Shown piece by piece: positions 55,286 through 64,000 of a stretch of 64,000 nucleotides of DNA. The first letter of the stretch is position 1. Each line of letters starts with the position of its first letter. This stretch comes from Candidatus Synechococcus calcipolaris G9. Lineage in GTDB: Bacteria > Cyanobacteriota > Cyanobacteriia > Thermosynechococcales > Thermosynechococcaceae. Location of the stretch: the NCBI RefSeq assembly GCF_029582805.1, contig NZ_JAKKUT010000002.1:248001-312000 (forward strand), read 5' to 3'. The position numbers and the translations under genes were made by a program. The notes under the pieces are model-generated. The model saw only the letters and a list, made by a program, of their open reading frames with translations. It made no database searches and was not told the DNA's origin.

Positions 55286-57562
55286 TTAATCTTGATCGGA
55301 ATCCTCCTCCTGCTCATTCTCTGAATCTGGCTCAGCAGCCACCTGTAGCTCTTCCTCGCTGGCTTGGCTGCCACCCCCGACGACGGCCAGATCCACCTGC
55401 TGACGGTAGGAGTCTACATTCTTGATCATCACATCCACCCGATCGCCCAGGCGATAGCGAAGGTGGTTCCGTCGCCCCGTCAAGGTTTGGGCCTGGGAAC
55501 GATATTCGTACCAGTCATCCTTCAGGGAACTGACGTGAACCAGGCCCTCCACAGAAAAGTCAATCAATTCCACAAAAAAGCCGTAGGACTGTACCCCGGT
55601 AATGATGCCGGGTCGGGTTTCCCCCGCACAGGCCTGCACCCGCCGTACCCGTAGTAGCCCCTGTAAATCTTTCCAGGCTTGGTAAACCGTGCGCTCCTGC
55701 TCTTGCAGATCGGGCAAAATATCGGCTATCGCCCCTTCTAAGTCCCGCTGATCATCGGGGGGAAGTACATTCCAATTCACCTGATCTAAACAGGAGTGGT
55801 GGCGTAAATTCACCGATTCCTTGGCTCGAGCCGTGCGGCGATCGCGGCCCTTATCTAACAGGGCATGGATCACCCGCTGATTCAGAACATCACTATAGCG
55901 TTGGAGAGGGGCGCAACAATGAGCATAGGGGCCGGTCAAGGCCAAACTAAAATGGGCTGCCGCCGTCGCCGTATCGGCGGGCACCTTGAGGGTGTCACAC
56001 AAAAGCTCAAGGAGAACATCCGCTAAATCTGAGGTCTGGAGTTGGTGAATAAACCGCTGGTAATCCTGACTGGTAACTTGACTGGTATCACTGAGGTTTA
56101 GAGGTAAATCTAGATTTTGGGCCAGCTTAATAAAATCCTGGATCGCATAAAGTTCCGGGGGTTCTTGGTGGCGATAAATGGCCGGCAATCCCAAATTGGC
56201 CAAGTGATTTCCCAGTAATTCATTAGCCAGAATCATCAAGCTACTGGGGTCTAAACCGGACTGGGACTGGAGAGCGGTAAAAATTCCCTCATCCCCATAA
56301 CCCATGGGCAAGGTCAAATTCAAGGGGGCGGCCAGGGTTCCCCGTTGCTGGCGTTGCTCACTGAGTCCCGTGGAAATTTGCCCCAAGGTCTGCAACAAAT
56401 CCCCTAGGGAGAATTTTCCTTTTTTAGCAAGAATTTTGGATACATCTTCAGGATTGAGGGTTTGATCCACCCGCACCACACTCGGCTGAATTTCGTAGGC
56501 TTGAACGTCCCCCTGGCCAGTGATCGTCACCAACAGAGACAGGCAGGGGCGATCGCCCCCAGGGACAAGGCGCAGGGCCGTCAGTTCCGGTGGAAAGAGG
56601 GGAATGGTTAGATCCTGGGTAGCCACCGCCAAGGCCCGCCGCCGCACCTCCCGATCCAGGGCAGAGTTAAAGGGAACTTGGGCCGCCACATCACTGATAT
56701 GAATTCCCAATTGCCAGGTTTGACTGCCTAGGGGTTCCAAGGAAAAGGCCGCTTGCATCTCCTGCCACGGCCAATCTAGGGCAATGGTTTGCAAATTCCG
56801 CAGATCCTGGCGCCCCTCCCAAGAGGACTGTAGGGAGGCCGCTTCCAGTTCTTGATTGAGGGCGATCGCCACCCCTTGGGCCATCCCGGAAAATTGACGC
56901 GGCAGGTCATGCTTGCAACAGATCAAATCAATGGCCGGAGCCGACTGGGCATCCTCCCCTAAGACCTGATTGATTTCCCCTAGGGGTGGGTAAGCTCCCA
57001 GGGGGTAACGGACAATAATCACATGAACCAATTGATCCACCACCGCCGTCAGATCCGCCACGGTGCCATTGGGCAAAATTTCCACTTCAAACAAGAGGCG
57101 ATCGTCTAGGGGAACCGCCCGAAACCCACTCTCGGTTTGTTTGATCCGGGCAATCACCGAGGGATTACTCCGCTCCAAAATCAGCTTGACTTCCCCCTCC
57201 GGCGATCGCTTCCGCCGCCCTTCTCGAGTCACCTTTACGAGGACGAGATCGCCATTCCAGGCTGTGCTGAGTTGATTTTCCCGGACAAATACATCTTCGC
57301 TACCCTCCTGTTCCTGGATCGCAAAGCAAAAGCCCTTACTGGAACAGCGCAATCGCCCTTCCACAACTCCCTCTTCGTGGAGTCGCCGATACTTACCCCG
57401 CTCCTTGAGCAAAACCCCCACCCGCTCAAGGGCATCTAGGGCAATTTGCAACTGATGTAACCCTTCCCCCTCTTCACAATCCAGCTTCTTTTCAAGAACC
57501 TTTGGAGCAATCAACTTATCGTCGCTGAAGTTAGCTAACAAACTACTAATGGAAAACTGCAT
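55286..57562 (-). CDS. RNase II/R-family 3'-5' exoribonuclease
   Basis: A 758-residue RNB-family enzyme. An N-terminal winged-helix-like part (MQFSISSLLANFSDDKL) is followed by OB/CSD domains, the RNB catalytic domain with HISDVAAQVPFNSALDREVRRRA and the Asp cluster around it, FSLALTGPYAHCCAPLQRYSD, and a C-terminal S1 domain (GIITGVQSYGFFVELIDFSVEGLVHVSSL). The acidic tail is low in complexity. Cyanobacteria have one such enzyme serving as RNase R/II, important in rRNA and mRNA decay. ATG 57562 is preferred over a start 41 codons upstream because the family begins at MxFSI. Confidence 0.88.
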   Translation of the reverse strand: MQFSISSLLANFSDDKLIAPKVLEKKLDCEEGEGLHQLQIALDALERVGVLLKERGKYRRLHEEGVVEGRLRCSSKGFCFAIQEQEGSEDVFVRENQLSTAWNGDLVLVKVTREGRRKRSPEGEVKLILERSNPSVIARIKQTESGFRAVPLDDRLLFEVEILPNGTVADLTAVVDQLVHVIIVRYPLGAYPPLGEINQVLGEDAQSAPAIDLICCKHDLPRQFSGMAQGVAIALNQELEAASLQSSWEGRQDLRNLQTIALDWPWQEMQAAFSLEPLGSQTWQLGIHISDVAAQVPFNSALDREVRRRALAVATQDLTIPLFPPELTALRLVPGGDRPCLSLLVTITGQGDVQAYEIQPSVVRVDQTLNPEDVSKILAKKGKFSLGDLLQTLGQISTGLSEQRQQRGTLAAPLNLTLPMGYGDEGIFTALQSQSGLDPSSLMILANELLGNHLANLGLPAIYRHQEPPELYAIQDFIKLAQNLDLPLNLSDTSQVTSQDYQRFIHQLQTSDLADVLLELLCDTLKVPADTATAAAHFSLALTGPYAHCCAPLQRYSDVLNQRVIHALLDKGRDRRTARAKESVNLRHHSCLDQVNWNVLPPDDQRDLEGAIADILPDLQEQERTVYQAWKDLQGLLRVRRVQACAGETRPGIITGVQSYGFFVELIDFSVEGLVHVSSLKDDWYEYRSQAQTLTGRRNHLRYRLGDRVDVMIKNVDSYRQQVDLAVVGGGSQASEEELQVAAEPDSENEQEEDSDQD

Positions 57563-57819
57563 GGGAGACTCATCAACTGTAGAGGACGGATCAATGGACT
57601 GAAGCGAAGGGCCCGATGCCAGAATAGCCAAAGGATTTACACGAGTTCCCCTAGCCTTGGAACCTAGCCCCTTCATGGGAATCAACCACCACCGCAGTTC
57701 ATTCCGTCTCCATGATAGGATCTTTCGCGTTGATTCTGGTCACAAAAAGCCCTAGATTTGAGGAATGGCTGTATAAGCTACGGTTTAATTTCCATCCCCC
57801 GTAACGGTACTGTAAGGTT

Positions 57820-58065
57820 ATGACTGAAGCTGAAATTTTTGAAAAGGTAAAAGCAATTGTCGTCGATCAACTTGGTGTGGACGACGATCAAGTAACGTCA
57901 GAAGCCAATTTCTCGACGGATCTGAATGCCGATTCCCTCGACTCCGTGGAATTGATCATGGCCTTAGAGGAAGCCTTTGGGGTTGAGATCCCTGACGAAA
58001 ACGCAGAAAAACTGCTGACGGTTCAAGATGCCGTGGACTATATCAGCGGTAAGGTCGCCGCGTAG
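57820..58065 (+). CDS. acpP: acyl carrier protein
   Basis: An 81-residue ACP with the phosphopantetheine attachment Ser39 in the DSL motif ([15 protein letters not shown]). Very acidic, as expected. It carries growing acyl chains in type II fatty-acid synthesis and is co-transcribed with fabF, which starts 5 bp after the stop. Confidence 0.97.
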   Translation: MTEAEIFEKVKAIVVDQLGVDDDQVTSEANFSTDLNADSLDSVELIMALEEAFGVEIPDENAEKLLTVQDAVDYISGKVAA

Positions 58066-58070
58066 GGATC

Positions 58071-59333
58071 ATGACTAAGGCAGAGGTAAAACGGGTCGTC
58101 GTCACTGGTATGGCCGCGATCACCCCCCTAGGGAATACCCTGGCCGATTATTGGCAGGGTTTAATGGAAGGACGGAATGGTATTGGCCCCATTACCTTGT
58201 TTGATCCGGCACGCCATGCCTGTCGGATTGCGGGTGAGGTGCGGGGTTTCGACCCAACGGCCTTCATCGATCGCAAGGATGCCAAGCGAATGGATCGTTT
58301 TGCCCAGTTTGGTGTGGCAGCGAGTAAGCAAGCTCTCACGGATGCCCAACTCACCATTGATGGGACGAATGCCACGGATATTGGGGTAATAATTGGCACG
58401 GGGGTCGGGGGTCTCAAGGTGATGGAAGATCAACAGGAGGTCTACCTAACCAAGGGCCCCGATCGCTGTAGCCCCTTTATGATTCCGATGCTGATTGGCA
58501 ATATGGCGGCGGGTCTGACGGCCATTCATACTGGCGCAAAGGGCCCCAATTCCTGCTCGGTGACGGCCTGTGCCGCAGGCTCCAATGCCATTGGCGATGC
58601 TTTTCGCTTAATCCAGCATGGCTATGCCAAGGCGATGATCTGTGGCGGCACGGAGGCGGCCATTACCCCTCTGTCCGTCGCTGGTTTTGCCTCCGCCCGG
58701 GCCCTGTCCACCCGTAATGATGATCCGGCCCATGCCAGTCGACCCTTTGATCAGGATCGGGATGGCTTTGTTTTGGGAGAAGGTGCCGGTATTCTCATTT
58801 TGGAGGAGCTAGAATTTGCTCGCCAACGGGGGGCCCACATCTATGCGGAAGTGGTGGGCTACGGACTCACCTGCGATGCTTACCACATGACCGCGCCATC
58901 CCCCGGGGGGGAAGGGGCCTCTCGGGCCATTGAGTTTTGCCTCAAGGATGCGGGAATCACGCCGGATCAGGTGAGTTATATTAATGCCCACGGCACCAGT
59001 ACTCCCGCCAATGACAGTACGGAAACGGCAGCAATCAAGCGGGCCCTTGGGGATAACGCCTACAACGTTCCCATTAGTTCGACGAAATCGATGACGGGGC
59101 ATTTACTCGGTGGCTCTGGTGGTATTGAGGCGATCGCCACGGTGATGGCCGTTTTCCATGACCGGATTCCACCCACGATCAACCTAGAGCAGCCGGAACC
59201 TGCCTGTGATTTAGACTATGTTCCCAAGGTGAGTCGCGCCTGTAATGTGCAGGTTGCCCTATCCAACTCCTTTGGTTTTGGTGGCCATAACGTCACCTTA
59301 GCGTTCCGCAAGTACGATGCAAACCATCAGTAA
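58071..59333 (+). CDS. fabF: beta-ketoacyl-ACP synthase II
   Basis: A 420-residue condensing enzyme that elongates acyl-ACP with malonyl-ACP. The catalytic triad is readable: Cys167 in SVTACAAGSNA, one His in YINAHGTSTPAND, and the second in KSMTGHLLGGSGG. The length is typical for FabF. It completes an acpP-fabF pair common to all bacteria, and tkt follows at 15 bp on the same strand. Confidence 0.96.
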   Translation: MTKAEVKRVVVTGMAAITPLGNTLADYWQGLMEGRNGIGPITLFDPARHACRIAGEVRGFDPTAFIDRKDAKRMDRFAQFGVAASKQALTDAQLTIDGTNATDIGVIIGTGVGGLKVMEDQQEVYLTKGPDRCSPFMIPMLIGNMAAGLTAIHTGAKGPNSCSVTACAAGSNAIGDAFRLIQHGYAKAMICGGTEAAITPLSVAGFASARALSTRNDDPAHASRPFDQDRDGFVLGEGAGILILEELEFARQRGAHIYAEVVGYGLTCDAYHMTAPSPGGEGASRAIEFCLKDAGITPDQVSYINAHGTSTPANDSTETAAIKRALGDNAYNVPISSTKSMTGHLLGGSGGIEAIATVMAVFHDRIPPTINLEQPEPACDLDYVPKVSRACNVQVALSNSFGFGGHNVTLAFRKYDANHQ

Positions 59334-59347
59334 AGAGAGACTAATTC

Positions 59348-61345
59348 ATGCCTGTTGCCACCCAATCCCTCGAAGAACTCTGTATTAACTCAATTCGCTT
59401 TTTGGCAATCGATGCCGTGCAAAAGGCCAACTCTGGCCACCCTGGTTTACCGATGGGTGCGGCTCCCATGAGCTATGTGCTCTGGAACCAGTTCATGCGG
59501 TTTAATCCCAAAAATCCCCAATGGTTTAACCGCGATCGGTTTGTGCTTTCGGCTGGACATGGTTGTATGCTCCAATACGCCATGCTCTATCTGACCGGCT
59601 ATGACAGCGTGACCATTGAAGATATTAAGCAATTTCGCCAATGGGGTTCCCACACCCCCGGCCACCCGGAAAACTTTGAAACTGCCGGTATAGAAGTCAC
59701 CACCGGCCCCCTCGGTCAAGGGATCTGTAATGGGGTAGGTCTTGCCGTTGCCGAAGCCCATCTCGCCGCTAAGTTTAATAAGCCCGATGCCACCCTCGTA
59801 GACCATTACACCTACGTCATTTTGGGGGATGGCTGCAACATGGAAGGAATTTCCGGGGAAGCCTGCTCCTTGGCGGGACACTGGGGCCTCGGCAAGCTGA
59901 TTGCCCTCTACGATGATAATCATATTTCCATTGATGGCTCCACCGACATTGCCTTTACGGAAGATGTGGGCAAGCGGTTTGAGGCCTACGGTTGGCACGT
60001 TCAACATGTTCCCGACGGCAATACAAACCTAGAGGCGATCGCTGCGGCCATTGAGGCGGCTAAGGCCGTCACCGATAAGCCCTCCCTGATTAAAGTGACG
60101 ACGACGATCGGCTATGGCTCCCCCAAAAAAGCGGGAACCGCCGGAGTCCATGGTGCTGCCCTCGGCCCCGATGAAGTCACCGCCACCCGTGAAAATCTCG
60201 GCTGGGAGTACGAACCCTTTGATATTCCTGGGGATGCCCTCGCCCATTTCCGCAAAGCCGTGGAGCGGGGAGCCAGCTACGAAGCAGAGTGGAATTCCGC
60301 CCTGGCCCAGTACAAAACCAAATATCCCGCCGAAGCTGCCGAATTTGAACGCCTCCTAAAAGGGGACTTGCCCGCCAACTGGGATGCCCAACTCCCCAGC
60401 TACACGCCGGAAGATAAGGCCCTTGCCACCCGCAAACATTCTGAAAATTGCCTGAATGCGATCGCCCCCAATTTGCCAGAACTCATCGGTGGCTCTGCGG
60501 ACTTAACCCATTCCAACCTGACGGAACTGAAATGCTCCGGTGACTTCCAAAAAGGAGCCTACGAAAATCGGAATCTCCGCTTTGGGGTACGGGAACACGG
60601 CATGGCCGCCATCTGCAATGGCATTGTTCTCCATAATTCCGGCTTAATTCCCTACTGTGCGACCTTTTTGGTATTTGCGGATTACCTGCGGGGGGCCCTG
60701 CGGCTTTCGGCCCTATCCCAAGCAGGGGTAATCTATGTGATGACCCACGACTCCATCGCCCTCGGCGAAGATGGCCCCACCCACCAACCCGTCGAAACCC
60801 TGGCATCCCTGCGGGTGATTCCCAATTTGTTAGTGATTCGCCCCGCCGACGGAAATGAAACCTCCGGGGCCTACCAAGTGGCCATTACTCGCCGGAAACA
60901 ACCCACCCTCTTAGCTCTGACCCGCCAAGGGCTACCCAATTTAGCCGGAAGCTCTGCGGCGAATGTGGCCAAGGGAGCCTACACCGTAGTGGACTGCGAC
61001 GGAACCCCAGACTTGATTTTGATTGGTACCGGCTCAGAGGTATCCCTTTGTGTCACAGCTGCCGAAGAACTCGCTGCCTCTGGCACCAAAGTCCGGGTTG
61101 TGTCCATGCCCTGTTGGGAATTATTTGCGGAACAGTCCAGTGAATACCAAGAGTCCGTGCTACCCAGTGCCGTGACCCGGCGGTTAGCCGTTGAAGCTGG
61201 CTCTAGTTTCGGCTGGTGTCGCTACGCCAGTGCCTCCATTTCCATTGATCACTTTGGAGCTTCTGCCCCAGGGGGAACGGTCATGACCAAGTTTGGTTTC
61301 ACCGTGGAAAATGTGGTTGCTAAGGCCAAGGCTATCCTCGCCTAG
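59348..61345 (+). CDS. tkt: transketolase
   Basis: A 665-residue thiamine-diphosphate enzyme that moves two-carbon units in the Calvin cycle and the oxidative pentose phosphate pathway. [13 protein letters not shown] at the start, the ThDP/Mg motif [19 protein letters not shown] then LYDDN, and [12 protein letters not shown] with the catalytic Glu are visible in order. Three domains (PP, Pyr and C-terminal) have normal lengths. It lies 15 bp behind fabF and ends at a clear terminator. Confidence 0.97.
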   Translation: MPVATQSLEELCINSIRFLAIDAVQKANSGHPGLPMGAAPMSYVLWNQFMRFNPKNPQWFNRDRFVLSAGHGCMLQYAMLYLTGYDSVTIEDIKQFRQWGSHTPGHPENFETAGIEVTTGPLGQGICNGVGLAVAEAHLAAKFNKPDATLVDHYTYVILGDGCNMEGISGEACSLAGHWGLGKLIALYDDNHISIDGSTDIAFTEDVGKRFEAYGWHVQHVPDGNTNLEAIAAAIEAAKAVTDKPSLIKVTTTIGYGSPKKAGTAGVHGAALGPDEVTATRENLGWEYEPFDIPGDALAHFRKAVERGASYEAEWNSALAQYKTKYPAEAAEFERLLKGDLPANWDAQLPSYTPEDKALATRKHSENCLNAIAPNLPELIGGSADLTHSNLTELKCSGDFQKGAYENRNLRFGVREHGMAAICNGIVLHNSGLIPYCATFLVFADYLRGALRLSALSQAGVIYVMTHDSIALGEDGPTHQPVETLASLRVIPNLLVIRPADGNETSGAYQVAITRRKQPTLLALTRQGLPNLAGSSAANVAKGAYTVVDCDGTPDLILIGTGSEVSLCVTAAEELAASGTKVRVVSMPCWELFAEQSSEYQESVLPSAVTRRLAVEAGSSFGWCRYASASISIDHFGASAPGGTVMTKFGFTVENVVAKAKAILA

Positions 61346-61370
61346 GGCATTTCCTGATTTCCTTATAATT

Positions 61371-61404
61371 AGGGTAGATGGGATTCCTCGGTCTACCCTT
61401 TTTA
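61371..61404 (+). terminator. intrinsic terminator of acpP-fabF-tkt
   Basis: AGGGTAGA (61371-61378) pairs perfectly with TCTACCCT (61392-61399), with a 13-base loop, followed by TTTTTAATTT. Located 26 bp after the tkt stop. Confidence 0.85.
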
Positions 61405-61456
61405 ATTTCTAGATTTTTGAGCTTCTAGATTTTTGTTGTTACATTGTGCGTTGTCT

Positions 61457-61858
61457 ATGCCCCGTCGTCGCAAACAATTCCCCTGTGGCCATCAAGGCTA
61501 TGGACAAGTTTGTCACCGCTGCGCTCAGGCTGAGGGTCAGAAGGAAAAGCTAAAGCAGGAGCAGGAAATTGCCCGACAACTACGACGGAATTGGGAAGCT
61601 AGTTTTGAGCGGGATCCCATTGATCTAAGAAGCTTGCCTAAGCCGATGGTGAGCAAGGCGCGGGACATTATTCAAGCCCTGGGAGAAGGGGTGGATTACC
61701 GTCAATTCAAGGGAAAACGTCTCAACCACGATCGCCATGTGATTAGCATTCCCCTAAATTATGACTATCGATTACTGTGTCAAGACGTAGACAATCGGAT
61801 TGAGCCAAAGGCTGTCCTCAGTCACGAAGATTATAATGTCAAAAAACCCAAGGCCTGA
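61457..61858 (+). CDS. small zinc-ribbon-like protein (DUF7682-like)
   Basis: A 133-residue basic protein. The N-terminus PRRRKQFPCGHQGYGQVCHRCAQ has the CxH...CxxC pattern of a small zinc-binding domain and matches the cyanobacterial DUF7682 family as I remember it. A charged coiled-coil-like stretch follows, then a beta part with DHDRHVISIPLNYDYRLL-like sequence (NYDYRLLCQDVDNRIEPKAVLSH). Function unknown. ATG 61457 gives a family-like start. A TTG 24 bases upstream is less likely. Confidence 0.7.
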   Translation: MPRRRKQFPCGHQGYGQVCHRCAQAEGQKEKLKQEQEIARQLRRNWEASFERDPIDLRSLPKPMVSKARDIIQALGEGVDYRQFKGKRLNHDRHVISIPLNYDYRLLCQDVDNRIEPKAVLSHEDYNVKKPKA

Positions 61859-61927
61859 ACCAATCTGGATGGTAGAATTTAAGGCTGATTGACGTAAGCC
61901 CTTAATTCTTGAGAAGTTAAATATCCG

Positions 61928-63202
61928 GTGAAACTGATTGTTGTTGGTAGTGGTGGCCGCGAACATGCCCTGGCCTGGAAACTCCTAGAATCAAACCAAA
62001 TAGAGCGGCTTTTTTGTTTACCCGGCAATGGCGGTACAGCCTGCTTAGATCGGTGCGAAAATGTGGCGATCGCCGCAACGGATTTAGATAGTATCTGCCA
62101 GTTTGCCCAAAAGGAACGGGTGGATTTGGTCGTCATTGGCCCAGAGGTTCCCTTGGCGGCGGGTCTGGGCGATCGGCTACAGGCCCTAGGTATTGCTGCA
62201 TTTGGGCCCACCCAAGCCGGTGCAAAAATTGAAGCCAGCAAGGCCTGGGCAAAAACCCTGATGGTGGAGGCCGGCATCCCCACGGCCCGGGCCCAAACCT
62301 TTGATCAAGCTGCCCCGGCCATTACCTATGTCCAGGCCCATGGCGCACCCATTGTCATTAAAGCCGATGGTTTGGCGGCGGGCAAAGGCGTAACGGTGGC
62401 TCAAACCCTCGACGGGGCGATCGCGGCCATTCACACCAGTTTTGCCGGTACCTTTGGGGAGGCCGGTTCCCAGGTGGTAATTGAAGAGGTCTTAGTTGGC
62501 GAAGAAGTCTCCGTGCTAGCTCTCACCGACGGACAAACCATTCGCCCCCTGTTGCCGGCCCAGGATCACAAACCCATTGGCGAGGGGGATAGGGGCCCCA
62601 ATACCGGTGGCATGGGCGTTTATGCTCCCCTACCCCGCATCACTGCTCCGATTATGGCCAAGATTCAAGCAACCATCCTGGAACCCACCTTGGCCGCCCT
62701 GCAAAAACGGGGAATTGACTATCGCGGGGTTCTCTACGCTGGCTTGATGATTGACCCAGAGGATAACGTTCAGGTCGTGGAGTTTAATTGCCGCTTCGGG
62801 GATCCGGAAACCCAGGTGATTTTGCCCCTCTTGGATACACCCCTACTCGATCTCCTCCTCGCCTGTGTGAATCGCACCCTAGATCAAATCGGGGCGATCG
62901 CCTGGAAGCCAGGTGTCGGTATTTCCGTTGTCATGGCGGCGGCCGGATACCCCAATGCCTATCCCAAGGGAGACGAAATAACAGGTATTCCTGGGGCCCT
63001 AGACCAGGGAGTCCTCGTCTTCCATGCCGGGACCCTCTGGAAACAGGGACAATGGCTTACCAATGGCGGCCGGGTCTTAAATGTCACCGCCGTGGCAGAA
63101 AACTTTACCCTTGCCAAAGAAAAGGCCTATGGGGGTATCGCCCAAATACAGTTTCCTGGGGCCTATTATCGCCGGGATATTGGCTATCGATTATTTTCCT
63201 AG
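61928..63202 (+). CDS. purD: phosphoribosylamine-glycine ligase
   Basis: A 424-residue ATP-grasp enzyme, second step of purine synthesis (phosphoribosylamine + glycine + ATP to GAR). VVGSGGREHALAWKL is the N-terminal signature. GPNTGGMGVYAPLP and EFNCRFGDPETQ (metal-binding) mark the ATP-grasp core. ADGLAAGKGVTVA is the Gly-rich loop. The start is GTG 61928. With purC, purL and purF in this window, four purine genes are dispersed over 30 kb but not in one operon. Confidence 0.95.
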   Translation: MKLIVVGSGGREHALAWKLLESNQIERLFCLPGNGGTACLDRCENVAIAATDLDSICQFAQKERVDLVVIGPEVPLAAGLGDRLQALGIAAFGPTQAGAKIEASKAWAKTLMVEAGIPTARAQTFDQAAPAITYVQAHGAPIVIKADGLAAGKGVTVAQTLDGAIAAIHTSFAGTFGEAGSQVVIEEVLVGEEVSVLALTDGQTIRPLLPAQDHKPIGEGDRGPNTGGMGVYAPLPRITAPIMAKIQATILEPTLAALQKRGIDYRGVLYAGLMIDPEDNVQVVEFNCRFGDPETQVILPLLDTPLLDLLLACVNRTLDQIGAIAWKPGVGISVVMAAAGYPNAYPKGDEITGIPGALDQGVLVFHAGTLWKQGQWLTNGGRVLNVTAVAENFTLAKEKAYGGIAQIQFPGAYYRRDIGYRLFS

Positions 63203-63224
63203 ATTTCCGTGTGTCATGGTATAT

Positions 63225-64000
63225 TCAACCTCCCTGATGCTCTACGGTATCGGGCATTTGTTGAATGATCTCAATCGTGCGGACGCTGACGGTGCAGACT
63301 CGATCGAGCAGGTCGATAACCTGTTCTTTATAGTCAGCAAATTTGTAGGTATTGAAAAGTTTGGCGATCGTGGGGTCTTTGGGTTTCTTTTCTTTGTATT
63401 GGTCGAGAATCCATTCTAGGGCGGAGCGGTTGCCGAGTTTGTAGTCCCAGGCAATGGGGGGTACGCCGCTGAGTTGGGTGTTCTCGTCTAGGGTAATGGT
63501 GCCGTGGGTTTTGTCGGCTTTGAGTTTTGCTTTGGGGTTGGCTTTGCTGGCGATGTCGTGGCGGGTTAAGCCGTAGGGTTCGATCGCTTCGTAGTTCAGG
63601 TGCAAGTCCATCAAAGCTCTGCCCCAGGTTGCCCATTGATGAAAGTTGGAATAGAAGGGCAGGCGGGGAAATTCGCGTTTGAGGTTGAGTTCGTATTTTG
63701 TGCGGTAGGCGGGATGGTGGAGAACGGCGTAGGTGTAGTGGAAGATGGCTTCTTTGGTGATGGTGGGGTCGCTGTAGTGGGTTTGGAATTGGGTTAAACC
63801 CCAGTCGGTGATGTTGTCGATGCGGTTTCCGTTTTCGTCATAGCGATAGAGGGGAAGGCATTGGGAACCTCCTATGGTAGTCAAATCAGCTATGTAAGAA
63901 CTAGCAAGACACCAAAACGGTATCGCATCACCAGTTTTTAACCAAATTAAAGTATTTTTAGAGTTTGAAGTTCTAAAAATATTTGACATTTGATAGGTTC
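63225..64000 (-). CDS. Type ISP restriction-modification enzyme, C-terminal part (gene runs off the window)
   Basis: The frame is open to the window edge, so the N-terminus is outside and only about 259 residues are visible. SQCLPLYRYDENGNR, ITKEAIFHYTYAVLHHPAYRTKYELNLKREFPRLPFY and LGNRSALEWILDQYKEKKPKDPTIA are the C-terminal target-recognition/coupling parts of single-chain Type ISP (LlaBIII/LlaGI-like) enzymes as I remember them. In the complete protein they follow a nuclease, a helicase-like ATPase and an N6-adenine methyltransferase. Such enzymes cut unmodified phage DNA. The part near the edge is more AT-rich. Whether the upstream part is intact cannot be seen. Confidence 0.8.
   Translation of the reverse strand, partial: TYQMSNIFRTSNSKNTLIWLKTGDAIPFWCLASSYIADLTTIGGSQCLPLYRYDENGNRIDNITDWGLTQFQTHYSDPTITKEAIFHYTYAVLHHPAYRTKYELNLKREFPRLPFYSNFHQWATWGRALMDLHLNYEAIEPYGLTRHDIASKANPKAKLKADKTHGTITLDENTQLSGVPPIAWDYKLGNRSALEWILDQYKEKKPKDPTIAKLFNTYKFADYKEQVIDLLDRVCTVSVRTIEIIQQMPDTVEHQGG

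Noticed and set aside
1-64000. tRNA, rRNA and CRISPR arrays
   Set aside because: I looked for T-loop (GGTTCGAATCC-like) motifs, rRNA blocks and regularly spaced repeats and saw none. A short or divergent tRNA could be missed without a covariance search.

Overview
The window looks like chromosomal DNA from a cyanobacterium, probably unicellular. Signs of this are a complete psbA (photosystem II D1), psb27, ndhH, an NTRC-type thioredoxin reductase/thioredoxin fusion, a LabA-like NYN protein, a PilMNOQ operon without PilP, many GCGATCGC (HIP1) octamers, and several small protein families known mainly from cyanobacteria. I see no rRNA, tRNA or CRISPR array. A Synechococcus/Thermosynechococcus-like lineage is a guess only.

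Layout. 1-16.9 kb: end of an S9 peptidase, then a DUF3134-like protein, mraY, radA (-), a small DUF6887 gene with a broken DUF6888 partner, a GH38 alpha-mannosidase, a holin-like membrane protein, pfkA (-), a sugar-type ABC ATPase, a DUF4912 protein, a hybrid histidine kinase and a CPA2 antiporter. 16.9-23.0 kb is an accessory patch. It holds a PD-(D/E)XK-like nuclease interrupted by an in-frame TAG, a tight three-gene minus-strand cassette led by a TIGR04255 protein, a 5' scrap of an IS605-type tnpB fused to the start of a two-gene Mrp antiporter fragment (mrpC-mrpD), and a complete IS982-family element. 23-38.4 kb is core metabolism and photosynthesis: HcyBio, rbgA, psbA, psb27, phoX, glutamate synthase, purC-purL and purF. 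38.4-41.8 kb is a second accessory patch: a DUF29 protein, a decayed vapBC-like pair and a 500-residue DUF6119/TIGR04141 protein. 41.8-63.2 kb is core again: ndhH, an M20 amidohydrolase, labA-like, pilMNOQ, an Hsp70-like protein, NTRC, a Uma2 protein, an RNase II/R-family exoribonuclease, acpP-fabF-tkt, a small zinc-ribbon-like protein and purD. At the right edge lies the C-terminal part of a Type ISP restriction-modification enzyme.

How the genes fit together. purC/purL/purF/purD give four steps of de novo purine synthesis, and the glutamate synthase next to them recycles the glutamate/glutamine pool that PurF and PurL draw on. psbA (the E130 high-light form) and psb27 are divergent and both serve photosystem II assembly and repair. 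acpP-fabF-tkt couple fatty-acid elongation and Calvin-cycle carbon shuffling. pilMNOQ builds the type IV pilus alignment complex and secretin.

The best candidate for an undescribed system is the three-gene TIGR04255 cassette (18276-19945). The second is the TIGR04141/DUF6119 gene (39747-41249). Both lie in patches of decayed mobile, toxin-antitoxin or nuclease genes inserted between core genes. Functions of both are unknown to me. All calls rest on reading the sequence and on remembered family features, and no database search was run.
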